Positions 17,211 to 26,994 of a stretch of DNA of 64,000 bases are shown here, in pieces. The translations under genes and the position numbers were made by a program. The stretch is from positions 62,001 through 126,000 of the forward strand of contig NZ_JACJVQ010000028.1 in assembly GCF_014212135.1 (NCBI RefSeq), in the 5' to 3' direction. The stretch is from Cohnella thailandensis. Its GTDB lineage: Bacteria > Bacillota > Bacilli > Paenibacillales > Paenibacillaceae. The notes under the pieces are model-generated. The model was not told the origin of the DNA and searched no databases. It saw only the letters and a program-made list of their open reading frames with translations. The first letter of the stretch is position 1. Every line of letters starts with the position of its first letter.

Positions 17211-20200
17211 ATGCTAAGGAAGGTATCCATCCAGGCACTGGTCTTCTTGCTGATCGCCTTGCCCGTGCTCGGAACGTTCGCGAACGATTCGCAGGCGGCC
17301 GCTTCGTCGCGGGTTGCGATCATCAGCGACATGTCCGGCGATGTCCAGGTGCAGAAGTCGGGCGGGAGCAAGAAGATCCGTGCTTTTAAGAAGTTAAACC
17401 TGAATCAGGGAGACATGCTGCTCACGGGATCGAACGGCTCCGCGACGCTGCAGTTCTCCAACGGCACGTCCTCCGACGATACGATGACGGTAGACGCCGA
17501 CACGACGCTGAAATTCTCCAAGCTCACGAGCAAGGACGGCACGGTGACGAAGGTCAGCATGCTGAAGGGCACGGCTTGGTCCGACGTCAAATCGATCCAG
17601 AACAAGGACGACGAATTCCAAGTCGAGACGCCGACGGCGATCATGGGCGTGCGGGGAACGAACTTCCTGGTCACGGTTAATCCCTTATCGGGAACGACGA
17701 ACACTTCCGTCTTCGCGGGTATCGTGGAAGTGGCTCCTCCGGGGACCATCTTGGGAAGCGGGCAGCTGCCAAACGCTATTTCCTTGCCTACTGCGCCAGG
17801 GACCGTTATTAGCGGAAGCACGCCGGGGTCCATCCTCGTCTATCCGACTAACCAAATCATCATGAGTCCGAATACCAACCCGGGCGAACTGAGCAGTCAA
17901 GTCTCCATCGTGAACCTGGAGCTGCTTGCGCCGGTCGTTTCTCCGAGTATTCTCCAGGCTATTATTCAAAGCAAGCAGAAGATCGACGAGGAAAATCAAC
18001 AGCTGCTGGAAAAGTTGAAAGGCGGCGGCCTGCCCGAGCAGTTGGGATCGAACCTCGATGTGGTAGGCGCTAATTTCGAGAATTTGATCGGGGCCTTAAT
18101 CAATCAGATCGTATCCTCGGGATCGATCCCGCTGGAGGAAATCAATAAAATCCTTCAAAAAGCGCAGGAAATGATCGGACAGATTATCGAGTTCCAGAAT
18201 AAAGTTCTGATCATATCGCAAATAGAGAAAGCGAAACAAGAGCTGCTGAAGCAGAAAGAACAACAGCTTCAAGAGCTGGAAAGACAGAAAAAGTTGAAGC
18301 AGCAGCAAGCGGAAGATCAGTTGTTAGAGAAGTTAAAGAAAGAGAAGGATAAGCAGAACCAGGAAAACGCGGCTAAATTAGAGCAAATTAAAAAGGCGAT
18401 AGAAGAACAGAAAAATCCTACGAGTCCGACGACGCCGACGACCCCGTCGAATCCGGCTCCGTCCAGCGACGCGAAGCTTAGCGGCCTGACTCTGTCGGAT
18501 GGCGTTCTGAGCCCCGCTTTCCATCCGGATACGGCTTCCTACACCGTCAACGTATCGAATGACGTCGCGGCGATATCGGTAACGCCGACGGCGGCCGGCG
18601 CTTCGAGCGTTAAAGTGAACGGAACTGCAGCGGCCAACGGCGCGGGCACATCGGTTCCGCTGTCTCTGGGCAGCAACACGATTACGGTTCTGGTAACGGC
18701 TCAAGACGGAACGACGACGAAGACCTACACATTGACCGTCAACCGCGCGTTGATCACGCAGATCGGCTTGAGCTTCGGCAACGGCAGCCTTGCGATCAAT
18801 CCCGATCAGGACGAATACGATCTGGGAGAGTTCACGAACGAAGACAGCAGCTTCACCCTGTCTTTGCCGAACGACGGCACGACGTATACGGTCCGTCTGA
18901 ACGGCCAAGAAGTGCTGCCGGGCGTTATTCGCTTGGCAGCCCTGGAGGATCCGGAATGGGACGCGCCGTTGGAGTACCGCATCCAGCTGGCGCCGGGCAA
19001 CAACGCGATTCAATTGACGACTTCCTTGAACGGGTACTCGAGGACTTATACGTTTAATGCTCATTTGGAAGAGGAAGTGCCGTCTAACAACGCTTCTCTT
19101 AGCGACATTAAGATTAATGGAGAGTCGCTGGAAGGCTTCGAATCCAATGTAGCAGAGTACAGTTTAGTCGTGCCGTATACGACGACTAACCTTGAGGTAG
19201 TAGGGATCGCCGCCGATTCTGCAGCGCAAGTCGCCGTCAAAGGCGGCTCGGAGCTTCAAGTAGGCAGCAATGAGGTGACGATTGCCGTTACCGCGGCCGA
19301 CGGCGTTACCAAGCGGACATATACGATCACGGTTACCCGCGAAGCGGCAGCTAGCGAAGTTAGCTTAAGCGAATTAGCGCTGTCGGATGGAGTTACGTTG
19401 ACTCCTGGTTTCAGCCCGACGATTCTTGAATATACGGCAAAAGTGAATAACGACGTAACTAAGATCTCGGTAACTCCGTATGCGGTGTCGACTTCGAAGT
19501 TGACGGTAAATGGCGGCGCGGCTCAGAGCGGGCTTCCCGTTCCCGTTACGTTGAATTCTTCCGGCGATACCGTAATAACGGTTGTAGTCACGGCCCAGAA
19601 CGGCCAGAAGCAAACTTATTCGATTACGGTGGAGCGCAAGTCTTCGGAAGCGAGCCTGAGCGGATTAAGCGTGGAAGGGTACGAGTTGATTCCCATGGAA
19701 GGGAACTCGTACAGCGTTCGCATTCCGGCATCGGAAGAGAGTTTAAAGCTGAGCTATCTCCTTAGCGAAAATGCAAGTGCCATCGTAACCGTGAATGGCG
19801 AAGCGACCGGCGATGTGGTAACGCTCGAAGAAGGCGAGAATACGATTCGAATCGAAATCACATCGGAAGACGGAACGAACGAGGACTTATACGTCATTTT
19901 CGTCGAACGCTTCTCCTCGGACTCGAAGCTGGGTGAACTTAGCGTATCCGGCTATAGCCTGAGTCCGGAGTTCTCGCCGGATATCGAGGAGTACACCCTT
20001 AGCGTTCCGTACTCTGAAACGATCGTAACGGTAGACTACTGGCTGTGGAACGAGATGTCTGAGGCGGTGCTGAAGGTGAACGGCGTCGTCGCGGAAAGCC
20101 CGACGGTAACTCTTGCAGCAGGAGACGACAACCTCATCGAGATCGCGGTTACTTCGGAAGACGGCTCGTCTACGACGACGTATACGATTACGGTAACGCG

Positions 20201-23200
20201 TAACGCGGCATCAAGCGATGCGAGTCTTACGGGATTGATGGTGTCGGAAGGAACGTTCAGCCCTTCATTCGACGCGAGCATTCTAGACTATACCGTGAAG
20301 GTGGAACAGGGGGTTGAACTGCTATACGTAACGGCGAGTGCGGCCGCTACTTCGAAAATTACGATCAATGGGGGACCGGCACAAAGCGGACTTCAAGCGA
20401 AAGTGACGTTAAATGCCGAAGGCAGCACGACGATTCCGGTTATCGTAACGTCGGAAGACGCAGTGACGACGAAAGAATATACGATCACCGTATTGCATAA
20501 GTCCTCTGTCTCCACCTTGAGCGGGTTGAGCGTGGAAGGCTATGATTTCGATACGCCATTCTCTTCGTCGGTTACGGATTATACTATCCAAGTCGCGAAC
20601 GACGTTGAGTACGTGAACGTAAGCTTCACGGCATCCGATTCGAATGCGGGAGTTCGATTGCTTCATAATGGGAGTGACGCAGGCGGACAAGTGACCCTTG
20701 ATGGCGAAAGGGCAAACATCATCGAGGTCGTGGTAACGTCGGAAGACGAATCGTCTACTAAGACGTACACGATCACGGTGGAACGTCATGGACCGGAAGC
20801 AAGACTGGGCGGGCTGAGCGTGAGCGGCGGAGTATTGAGCCCGGACTTCAGCCCGACGACGACGAGCTACACGATGAGTGTTGGAAATGAAGTGGCCTCG
20901 ATCGTGGTGACGCCGTTCGTGGATGGAAGCGAAATGCTGACGGTGAACGACAGCGAAGCGGCTAGCGGAGTAGAAGTGACGGTACCGCTGGAAGTTGGCC
21001 TGAACACGATAACGATCGTAGTGACGGCGGAAGACGGGGAAACGACGGAGACTTATACGATTACGGTCACCCGTCAGGCGCCTTTGCCGGAAGGAGTTCT
21101 TAGCTGGACTACTACGGCAAATGAATCTACGGTGAATTGGATCCTCGTTGACGAGAATTCAGACGATTCGTTTGTGAAGTATGATTACGTTCTCTCCTTC
21201 GAATCGGCTCCGGCAACCTTCGAAGTGAATTTTGGATTCGATAGCAATGTGGTAGATGTTGACTCTGCCGAGCTGGAAGCGTTCGATACTTATTTCGACC
21301 TGTCCCAAGGCTACTTTGCCATTCAACAGGATCAATGGCACGACGGAGAGAATGAAGCAACCGTTTATTACAATCTCAAAGATGGAAGATATGTAAAGAT
21401 AAAGTTGACCGTATATATCGGAACGCCACAGCTGATCGAACTAGGCTTGGCTATGGACTACGGTACGGTTTCCACGCCAATGCCGGTTAACGCAACCGGA
21501 ACGGAACTGAGCGCTGTCGCCTTCCAAGAGGATTCGGACGATCGGTTGATTCTTTATCCCGACCCAAGCTTTGGAATCAATAATATGCAAATCATGGTGA
21601 ATGGGGAAATCCTATTCGCGGGTGACGGTTATTATGCCAATGTCGAGGATGGCTGGAACGAAATTCTATTTAATCTGCTGGACCCTCTCACGGGAGAAAC
21701 CGCTATTACTTACACGCTGCATGTTTACGCCGGGGCGGAGATTCCGGACGGACTCCAGATGACGGGTGTCAGCGGTACTTATGAAGGCGAGACGACTATG
21801 GACGTGGGGTTTGCTCCGTCGGAAGAAGCGTTGACCTTCTCCGGATGGTTAGCACCTAATGCTGCCAGCGAAATGGTGCTCACTCCGTCCGTTAACGATC
21901 TCGAGTCTTTAATCGGGGTGCTCTACTGGAATCCGAATGGACAATTGGAGTGGGCGGAGCAAACTTCGTACGAAGGGTCCTTCATCCTGCCTATCCATTC
22001 GATTTACGATTCGGCGTTCGTCGTCCTTAAGGATGAGGTTGGACATTCCGTAGTTTATGAGGTTCAGCTTGAGCAGCCTCCGTATGTTTACCTAACCATG
22101 AAATATGAGAGCTCGCCGGGAAATTATGTTGGGAGCAATCTAAGCGACTTCGGAGGCACTTATTGGAACGTATGGATGGAGTACAGCGGAGCGTCACGAG
22201 TGTATTTGGAGGAACCGTGGGAATCGGATTACACATACGAAATCGATGGAATTCCTATCGATCAATTCGATTTTGCTCCGGGCGGAACTCCGGTTCCCGA
22301 AGGCGACAACGTATATGAGCTCACTGTCTCGGATCAATACGGGCGTTCCGCATCTTACGAGTTCCATCTGATTCGCGAAGGAAATTGGACCTCTAATGTC
22401 ACCGTGTCGGATATGGTCGTGCATTACGGGAACGATGAGACGGTGGAAGCTTCCCTGGGCACAAGCGGTTATTGGTCAAAAAACTGGTTCGCTTATCTGC
22501 CGGCTCACACCGATAATGTCACTATCTCTTTCAATCTTGAGGAAAGCTCCACCTCGGCGTTATATGATTTTTGGGGCAAGCTGATTGCTGAAGGTACAAA
22601 CGAGTATTCGCTAAGCATGGATCCTTTGGGGACCGGAGCGGGTTATACTGCAAGTTATTATTTGGTAACGAAGGATACGGCGGGTAATCGGTACTTGTAT
22701 CCGATCTTCCTGAATTTCGAGGAAACGGAGGAGCCTTCGAACGGGCTTCCGAACGGAATTGTGGGTTGGTCGCTGAAGGACGCCAACGATGTCGCGCACA
22801 ACTGGACCGCTACAAACGATGTCGCATACTTTACGGCTATGAATGAGGAAACGACCTCCCTGGTCTTCCATTTGGACCTGGAAGAAAGATATTCCGTATC
22901 GTTGGCATCGGTTGAGAACGGCTATCTCGAGGCGGATGCAAGCGGCAATTATACGTTGACTCTACAGCCTGGGTATAATGAGTATTACTTGTACGTGACC
23001 GCGCCGAGCGAGTACACGGAGGTAATTTACCTTTATGCTATCGTTGGAGACATAACCCCGGAACTAGTGGCGAGCTTCGATTCGGAAGATGGACCAAACG
23101 CCGCGGATATCTACGAAAACGGATATATGTATTGGAGACCCATGGATGAGGTAACGGACGATACGATTCAGCTCGCGGCGTTCAACTTCGATACGGATCG

Positions 23201-23708
23201 AGTCTATCTGGACGAACTGTACGACGATTTCGATTCCCAGTCGATTACGCCGACGGACGAAGGGACGTACCAACTTCTGCTTGACCGTAACATCAACCGA
23301 TACACTTTATATATGTCGGACGTGGCAGGGCGGACGTTCCAACCGTTCATTACGATCTTCTACAAAATGTACGAGCGGCTTAATCCGCAGTTCGAAGCAG
23401 GAGATGGAATCGTCGTATCCCCTTATGACTCGGCAAGTCGTTCTTGGACGGCTCACATCGATCCGGCTACCCAATCAGGTGAGAATCAGCTACATCTCAA
23501 TTTCGCCGATGAAGGATATTACGCTTTGGCAGCTTATCTGTCCGATCCGAATAATTCGGGCATCATTAAAGCCGGAGAAAACGGAACCTATATTTTGGAT
23601 TTCAGCAACGTAAGCGAAACTGTCGTTAATCTAAAGCTAGCTATTACCTATGCCAGTGGCGATCTAGAAGAGTACACTCTTACTCTTGACTTTACTCCGA
23701 CCGCTTAA
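17211..23708 (+). CDS. Giant exported FecR / coiled-coil / cadherin-like repeat protein
   Basis: A protein of 2165 residues. The N-terminal signal peptide is MLRKVSIQALVFLLIALPVL and ends near SQAAA. A FecR-type domain (about 33-150) has GDMLLTGSNGSATLQFSNG and TPTAIMGVRGTNFLV. A Gln/Lys/Glu-rich coiled coil lies at about 250-400, followed by a Thr/Pro linker. About nine cadherin-like beta-sandwich repeats of ~90-100 residues (about 420-1291) start with patterns like LSGLTLSDGVLSPAF and end with TYTITVTR; the second is degenerate. The final ~870 residues hold more divergent beta-rich units. No SLH domain, LPXTG motif or C-terminal membrane helix was found, so the anchoring mode is unknown. 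The start at 17211 has AGGAG 11 bases upstream; ATGs at 17157 and 17190 are possible. The role is probably cell-surface or adhesive, by inference only. Confidence 0.82.
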   Translation: MLRKVSIQALVFLLIALPVLGTFANDSQAAASSRVAIISDMSGDVQVQKSGGSKKIRAFKKLNLNQGDMLLTGSNGSATLQFSNGTSSDDTMTVDADTTLKFSKLTSKDGTVTKVSMLKGTAWSDVKSIQNKDDEFQVETPTAIMGVRGTNFLVTVNPLSGTTNTSVFAGIVEVAPPGTILGSGQLPNAISLPTAPGTVISGSTPGSILVYPTNQIIMSPNTNPGELSSQVSIVNLELLAPVVSPSILQAIIQSKQKIDEENQQLLEKLKGGGLPEQLGSNLDVVGANFENLIGALINQIVSSGSIPLEEINKILQKAQEMIGQIIEFQNKVLIISQIEKAKQELLKQKEQQLQELERQKKLKQQQAEDQLLEKLKKEKDKQNQENAAKLEQIKKAIEEQKNPTSPTTPTTPSNPAPSSDAKLSGLTLSDGVLSPAFHPDTASYTVNVSNDVAAISVTPTAAGASSVKVNGTAAANGAGTSVPLSLGSNTITVLVTAQDGTTTKTYTLTVNRALITQIGLSFGNGSLAINPDQDEYDLGEFTNEDSSFTLSLPNDGTTYTVRLNGQEVLPGVIRLAALEDPEWDAPLEYRIQLAPGNNAIQLTTSLNGYSRTYTFNAHLEEEVPSNNASLSDIKINGESLEGFESNVAEYSLVVPYTTTNLEVVGIAADSAAQVAVKGGSELQVGSNEVTIAVTAADGVTKRTYTITVTREAAASEVSLSELALSDGVTLTPGFSPTILEYTAKVNNDVTKISVTPYAVSTSKLTVNGGAAQSGLPVPVTLNSSGDTVITVVVTAQNGQKQTYSITVERKSSEASLSGLSVEGYELIPMEGNSYSVRIPASEESLKLSYLLSENASAIVTVNGEATGDVVTLEEGENTIRIEITSEDGTNEDLYVIFVERFSSDSKLGELSVSGYSLSPEFSPDIEEYTLSVPYSETIVTVDYWLWNEMSEAVLKVNGVVAESPTVTLAAGDDNLIEIAVTSEDGSSTTTYTITVTRNAASSDASLTGLMVSEGTFSPSFDASILDYTVKVEQGVELLYVTASAAATSKITINGGPAQSGLQAKVTLNAEGSTTIPVIVTSEDAVTTKEYTITVLHKSSVSTLSGLSVEGYDFDTPFSSSVTDYTIQVANDVEYVNVSFTASDSNAGVRLLHNGSDAGGQVTLDGERANIIEVVVTSEDESSTKTYTITVERHGPEARLGGLSVSGGVLSPDFSPTTTSYTMSVGNEVASIVVTPFVDGSEMLTVNDSEAASGVEVTVPLEVGLNTITIVVTAEDGETTETYTITVTRQAPLPEGVLSWTTTANESTVNWILVDENSDDSFVKYDYVLSFESAPATFEVNFGFDSNVVDVDSAELEAFDTYFDLSQGYFAIQQDQWHDGENEATVYYNLKDGRYVKIKLTVYIGTPQLIELGLAMDYGTVSTPMPVNATGTELSAVAFQEDSDDRLILYPDPSFGINNMQIMVNGEILFAGDGYYANVEDGWNEILFNLLDPLTGETAITYTLHVYAGAEIPDGLQMTGVSGTYEGETTMDVGFAPSEEALTFSGWLAPNAASEMVLTPSVNDLESLIGVLYWNPNGQLEWAEQTSYEGSFILPIHSIYDSAFVVLKDEVGHSVVYEVQLEQPPYVYLTMKYESSPGNYVGSNLSDFGGTYWNVWMEYSGASRVYLEEPWESDYTYEIDGIPIDQFDFAPGGTPVPEGDNVYELTVSDQYGRSASYEFHLIREGNWTSNVTVSDMVVHYGNDETVEASLGTSGYWSKNWFAYLPAHTDNVTISFNLEESSTSALYDFWGKLIAEGTNEYSLSMDPLGTGAGYTASYYLVTKDTAGNRYLYPIFLNFEETEEPSNGLPNGIVGWSLKDANDVAHNWTATNDVAYFTAMNEETTSLVFHLDLEERYSVSLASVENGYLEADASGNYTLTLQPGYNEYYLYVTAPSEYTEVIYLYAIVGDITPELVASFDSEDGPNAADIYENGYMYWRPMDEVTDDTIQLAAFNFDTDRVYLDELYDDFDSQSITPTDEGTYQLLLDRNINRYTLYMSDVAGRTFQPFITIFYKMYERLNPQFEAGDGIVVSPYDSASRSWTAHIDPATQSGENQLHLNFADEGYYALAAYLSDPNNSGIIKAGENGTYILDFSNVSETVVNLKLAITYASGDLEEYTLTLDFTPTA

Positions 23709-23716
23709 TTAACGAT

Positions 23717-23768
23717 AAGAACCGTCCTCCAGCGCATCGATTCGTCGAGTGCCGGAGGGCGGTTCTTG
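23717..23768 (+). terminator. Terminator after the giant surface protein gene
   Basis: AAGAACCG-T-CCTCC pairs with GGAGG-G-CGGTTCTT around a ~23-base loop, followed by TTGCC. The T-tract is short. Confidence 0.68.
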
Positions 23769-23813
23769 CCGTAGAAGCATACCCTGTCGAATCCTGTAAA
23801 CGCTTTAATTTTA

Positions 23814-23842
23814 TGGACGCCTCCAGACTCATTTGTTATAAT
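23814..23842 (+). promoter_or_regulatory. SigA-type promoter of the nuo operon
   Basis: TGGACG (23814-23819), a 17-base spacer and a perfect TATAAT (23837-23842), with the predicted start near 23849 and the nuoA codon at 23905. Confidence 0.68.
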
Positions 23843-23904
23843 TTGTGGAGGCAAAAATCCCAGTATCTGCAATCTCTTCATTCCAATTCGCCGGAGGCGA
23901 TGAT

Positions 23905-24276
23905 GTGGAGAAATATGCGAATCAGTATGTGATTGTCACCATCTTCCTGGTACTTGGCATCGTGTTCCCGATTGTCGTGCTGCAGATTGGCAAGCTGCTT
24001 CGGCCGAGCAAACCGAACACCGAGAAAGAGACCACCTACGAGAGCGGCAACGAGCCGGTTGGAGACAGCCAGATTCGCTTTAACGTCAGATACTACCTGT
24101 ATGCGTTGATGTTCGTAATTTTCGACGTGGAGACCGTGTTCCTCTATCCTTGGGCCGTTGCGTATAAGCAACTCGGCCTATTTGCGCTGTTCGAGATGGT
24201 CGTATTCGTTGGCTTGCTTCTTGTCGGACTCATCTATGCCTGGAGGAAGAAGGTGTTCCAATGGAATTCGATTTAG
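23905..24276 (+). CDS. nuoA: NADH-quinone oxidoreductase subunit A
   Basis: A membrane-arm subunit of complex I, 123 residues with three helices. The conserved loop YESGNEPVGDSQIRFNVRYY and FDVETVFLYPWA are both present. The frame extends to a GTG at 23845, but the GTG at 23905 has GGAGG seven bases upstream and gives the family's normal length. It is the first gene of an 11-gene nuo operon and overlaps nuoB by 16 bases. Confidence 0.93.
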   Translation: MEKYANQYVIVTIFLVLGIVFPIVVLQIGKLLRPSKPNTEKETTYESGNEPVGDSQIRFNVRYYLYALMFVIFDVETVFLYPWAVAYKQLGLFALFEMVVFVGLLLVGLIYAWRKKVFQWNSI

Positions 24277-24779
24277 CGAAAATCTCGCCCGAGGACGTGC
24301 GGGAGCTGGAGCGCAACGTGTTCATCGGCAGCATCGAGACGCTCAAGGGCTGGGTTCGCAGCAATTCGTTATGGCCGTTAACCTTCGGGTTGGCTTGCTG
24401 CGCCATCGAGATGATGGCGGCAGGGGCTCCGCACTACGACCTGGATCGGTTCGGGGTTATGTTCCGCACCTCGCCGCGTCAGGCCGACGTGATGATCGTC
24501 TCGGGCACGGTGACGAAGAAGATGGGGCCTCTTCTCCGCAGGCTATACGACCAGATGCCCGAGCCGAAGTGGGTCATCGCGATGGGCTCCTGCGCGACGG
24601 CCGGAGGACCTTATATCAAGTCCTACTCCGTTATCAAGGGAGTGGACCAGATCGTTCCCGTCGACGTTTATATTCCGGGCTGCCCGCCGAATCCGGCGGC
24701 GCTGATTTACGGCATTAACAAGCTCCAGGAGAAAATCCGCTACGAAGCCAGGACCGGGAAGCGGGTGACGGGCTCATGA
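24261..24779 (+). CDS. nuoB: NADH-quinone oxidoreductase subunit B
   Basis: Peripheral-arm subunit that binds the terminal [4Fe-4S] cluster N2, next to the quinone site. It has 172 residues. The four cluster cysteines are C46 and C47 (ACCAIEMM), C111 (GSCATAGG) and C141 (PGCPPNP). It overlaps nuoA and, by four bases (ATGA), nuoC. Confidence 0.96.
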   Translation: MEFDLAKISPEDVRELERNVFIGSIETLKGWVRSNSLWPLTFGLACCAIEMMAAGAPHYDLDRFGVMFRTSPRQADVMIVSGTVTKKMGPLLRRLYDQMPEPKWVIAMGSCATAGGPYIKSYSVIKGVDQIVPVDVYIPGCPPNPAALIYGINKLQEKIRYEARTGKRVTGS

Positions 24780-25885
24780 GCGAAGAGGAGAAGCGCGAAG
24801 AACAGCCGCCGGTCGAGGGGGCGAAGGAAGCCGCGCCGGAGGGCGGGGCAAAGGTCGAGCCCGCCCAAGTACCCGAGCCAGCCGCATTGGAACCTGCGCC
24901 AGACGCACCGTCGTCGGCACCCGTCGGTGCGCCGCCGCAGTCGGCCGCGGAGAGCACGCCTTCAGCCGTTCCAGCCGAGCCTGCACCCGTCGCTGCGCCG
25001 CCCGCCGAGCCGGTCGCAGAGAGCGCCGCGCCTTCAACCGCTCCTGCGGCTCCCGGCACGCCTGCGCCCGTCGCAGAGAGCCCGGCACCGGCCGTTCCGC
25101 CTGCCCCGGAGAGCGCACCTCAAGCCGCGCCTGCCGCGCCGGCTGAGCCGGCCGGAACCGCGAGCGAGCCGCCGCCTTCGGTGCCCGCCGCTGCCGCGCC
25201 CGCGGAGGAAGCGGCTCCCGTCCGCCGCAAGGAGACGGACGAGGAGAAGGCGGCCCGCCGCAAGGCCGCGCTCGAAGCGCGCGAAGCCGCCAAGGCAGCC
25301 GCGGCGCAGGCTGCCGCTCAGGCCGCTAAGGCAAGCCCGCCGGCGGCCGCGAAGGCGGACGGAGCCGCCGCGCCCGAAGCGGAGGCAGCGCCGCCTCCGC
25401 CTCCATCCCCGAACCAGCCGCGCCTCGACCGCGCCGTCCAGCTGCTGCGGGAACACGTGGCCGCGGACGCCGTCGAGGAAGCGACGATTAACGAGCCTAA
25501 CGATCACCTCCCGACGCTCGTCGTGAAGAACGAGCGCTGGCTGGCGGCGGCGAGGCTGTTCCGCGGCCATCCGGAGCTGAACGCGAACTACTTGCGCAAC
25601 GTAGCCGGGGTCGATCACGAGACGCACATGGAGGTGGTCTACCACCTGCTCAGCATGGACAGCGGCCACGTCTATGCGGTGAAAGTGCGAACCGATCGCG
25701 ACCGGCCCGCCGTCCCTTCCGTCACCCCCATCTGGCAAACCGCCAATTGGAACGAGAGGGAGATCTTCGACCTTCTCGGAATCGATTTTCCCGGCCACCC
25801 CGATCTTAGACGCATCATGATGCCGGACGACTGGGTCGGCCACCCGCTTCGCAAAGACTACGTGCCGCTGGATTCGGAGGTGTGA
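24776..25885 (+). CDS. nuoC: NADH-quinone oxidoreductase subunit C with long Ala/Pro-rich N-terminal extension
   Basis: The 30-kDa subunit of complex I, here 369 residues. Only the last ~155 residues (from about 215, PRLDRAVQLLREH) match NuoC, including the family signature near the C-terminus: NWNEREIFDLLGIDFPGHPD, then MMPDDWVGHPLRKDY. The first ~214 residues are low in complexity. An Ala/Pro/Glu-rich part (about 1-145) is followed by a charged Arg/Lys/Glu/Ala helix-like part (about 148-185) and a Pro run. The start overlaps the nuoB stop. No second start with a ribosome binding site is evident before the NuoC domain. The extension may be a flexible tether, and its role is unknown. Confidence 0.9.
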   Translation: MSEEEKREEQPPVEGAKEAAPEGGAKVEPAQVPEPAALEPAPDAPSSAPVGAPPQSAAESTPSAVPAEPAPVAAPPAEPVAESAAPSTAPAAPGTPAPVAESPAPAVPPAPESAPQAAPAAPAEPAGTASEPPPSVPAAAAPAEEAAPVRRKETDEEKAARRKAALEAREAAKAAAAQAAAQAAKASPPAAAKADGAAAPEAEAAPPPPPSPNQPRLDRAVQLLREHVAADAVEEATINEPNDHLPTLVVKNERWLAAARLFRGHPELNANYLRNVAGVDHETHMEVVYHLLSMDSGHVYAVKVRTDRDRPAVPSVTPIWQTANWNEREIFDLLGIDFPGHPDLRRIMMPDDWVGHPLRKDYVPLDSEV

Positions 25886-25893
25886 CACCGGGC

Positions 25894-26994
25894 ATGATTC
25901 GGACCGAGGAACTGCTGCTGAACGTAGGACCCCAGCATCCGAGCACCCATGGCGTTTTCCGCATCATCGTCAAGCTGGACGGAGAGATCATTACAGAAGC
26001 GACCCCCGTGATGGGGTATCTGCACCGCGGCACGGAGAAGCTTGCCGAGAACCTCAATTTTACTCAGATTATCCCTTATACCGACCGAATGGACTACGTG
26101 TCCGCGATGACGAATAACTATGTGTTAGTGCATGCCGTCGAGAAAATGATGGGGCTGGAGGTCCCGGAACGGGCCGAATTCCTCCGCCTGATCGTGATGG
26201 AGCTGCAGCGCGTGGCGAGCCACCTGGTGTGGTGGGGGACGTATCTGCTCGACATCGGGGCGCTTAGTCCGTTCCTTTATGCCTTTAACGACCGCGAGAG
26301 AATCCTCCAGCTGTTCAACGAGCTGTGCGGCGCCAGATTGACCTACAACTACATGCGGGTCGGAGGCGTGAAGTGGGATGCTCCGGAGGGCTGGATCGGG
26401 CGGGTCAAGGAGTTCGTCCGCGACATGCGAGAGAAGCTGCACGAGTATGACGACCTGGCGAGCGGCAACGAGATTTTCCTGTCGCGGATCAAGGGGGTAG
26501 GCGCTTACGATGCCCGGACGGCGATCGACTACGGCTTGTCCGGGGCGAATCTTCGCTCGACCGGAGTGAAGTGGGACCTTCGCAAGAACGAGCCCTACAG
26601 CCTCTACAGCCGCTTCGAGTTCGACGTTCCGGTGGGCAAGAACGGCGACTGCTACGACCGCTATCTCATCCGGATGGAGGAGATGAGGCAGAGCCTGCGC
26701 ATTCTGGAGCAAGCGCTGGAGCAGTTCCCGGAAGGCGGAGAGACGATGGGCAAGGTGCCCCGCGTCATCCGCCCGCCCGTAGGAGAGATCTACGTGAGGA
26801 TCGAATCTCCACGCGGCGAGATCGGCTGCTATATCGTCTCGAAGGGCAAGGCCGAGCCGTTCCGGCTGAAGTTCCGCAGGCCGTCCTTCGTCAACCTGCA
26901 GATTCTTCCCAAGCTGCTCGTCGGGGAGAGCATGACCAACCTCGTGACCATTCTCGGAGGCATCGATATCGTGCTCGGAGAGGTGGATTGCTAG
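25894..26994 (+). CDS. nuoD: NADH-quinone oxidoreductase subunit D
   Basis: The 49-kDa, hydrogenase-like subunit that lines the quinone cavity with NuoB. It has 366 residues. Family features are NVGPQHPSTHGVFR at the N-terminus, GYLHRGTEKLAE, and the C-terminal segment LGGIDIVLGEVDC ending in Asp-Cys. A GTG at 25882 overlaps the nuoC stop, but the GGAGG just before it is too close. The ATG at 25894 is 13 bases downstream of that site and gives the expected length. Confidence 0.94.
   Translation: MIRTEELLLNVGPQHPSTHGVFRIIVKLDGEIITEATPVMGYLHRGTEKLAENLNFTQIIPYTDRMDYVSAMTNNYVLVHAVEKMMGLEVPERAEFLRLIVMELQRVASHLVWWGTYLLDIGALSPFLYAFNDRERILQLFNELCGARLTYNYMRVGGVKWDAPEGWIGRVKEFVRDMREKLHEYDDLASGNEIFLSRIKGVGAYDARTAIDYGLSGANLRSTGVKWDLRKNEPYSLYSRFEFDVPVGKNGDCYDRYLIRMEEMRQSLRILEQALEQFPEGGETMGKVPRVIRPPVGEIYVRIESPRGEIGCYIVSKGKAEPFRLKFRRPSFVNLQILPKLLVGESMTNLVTILGGIDIVLGEVDC

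Noticed and set aside
24776..25420. A separate gene encoding the Ala/Pro-rich segment before NuoC
   Set aside because: The frame is continuous into the NuoC domain with no stop, and no internal start with a ribosome binding site was found.
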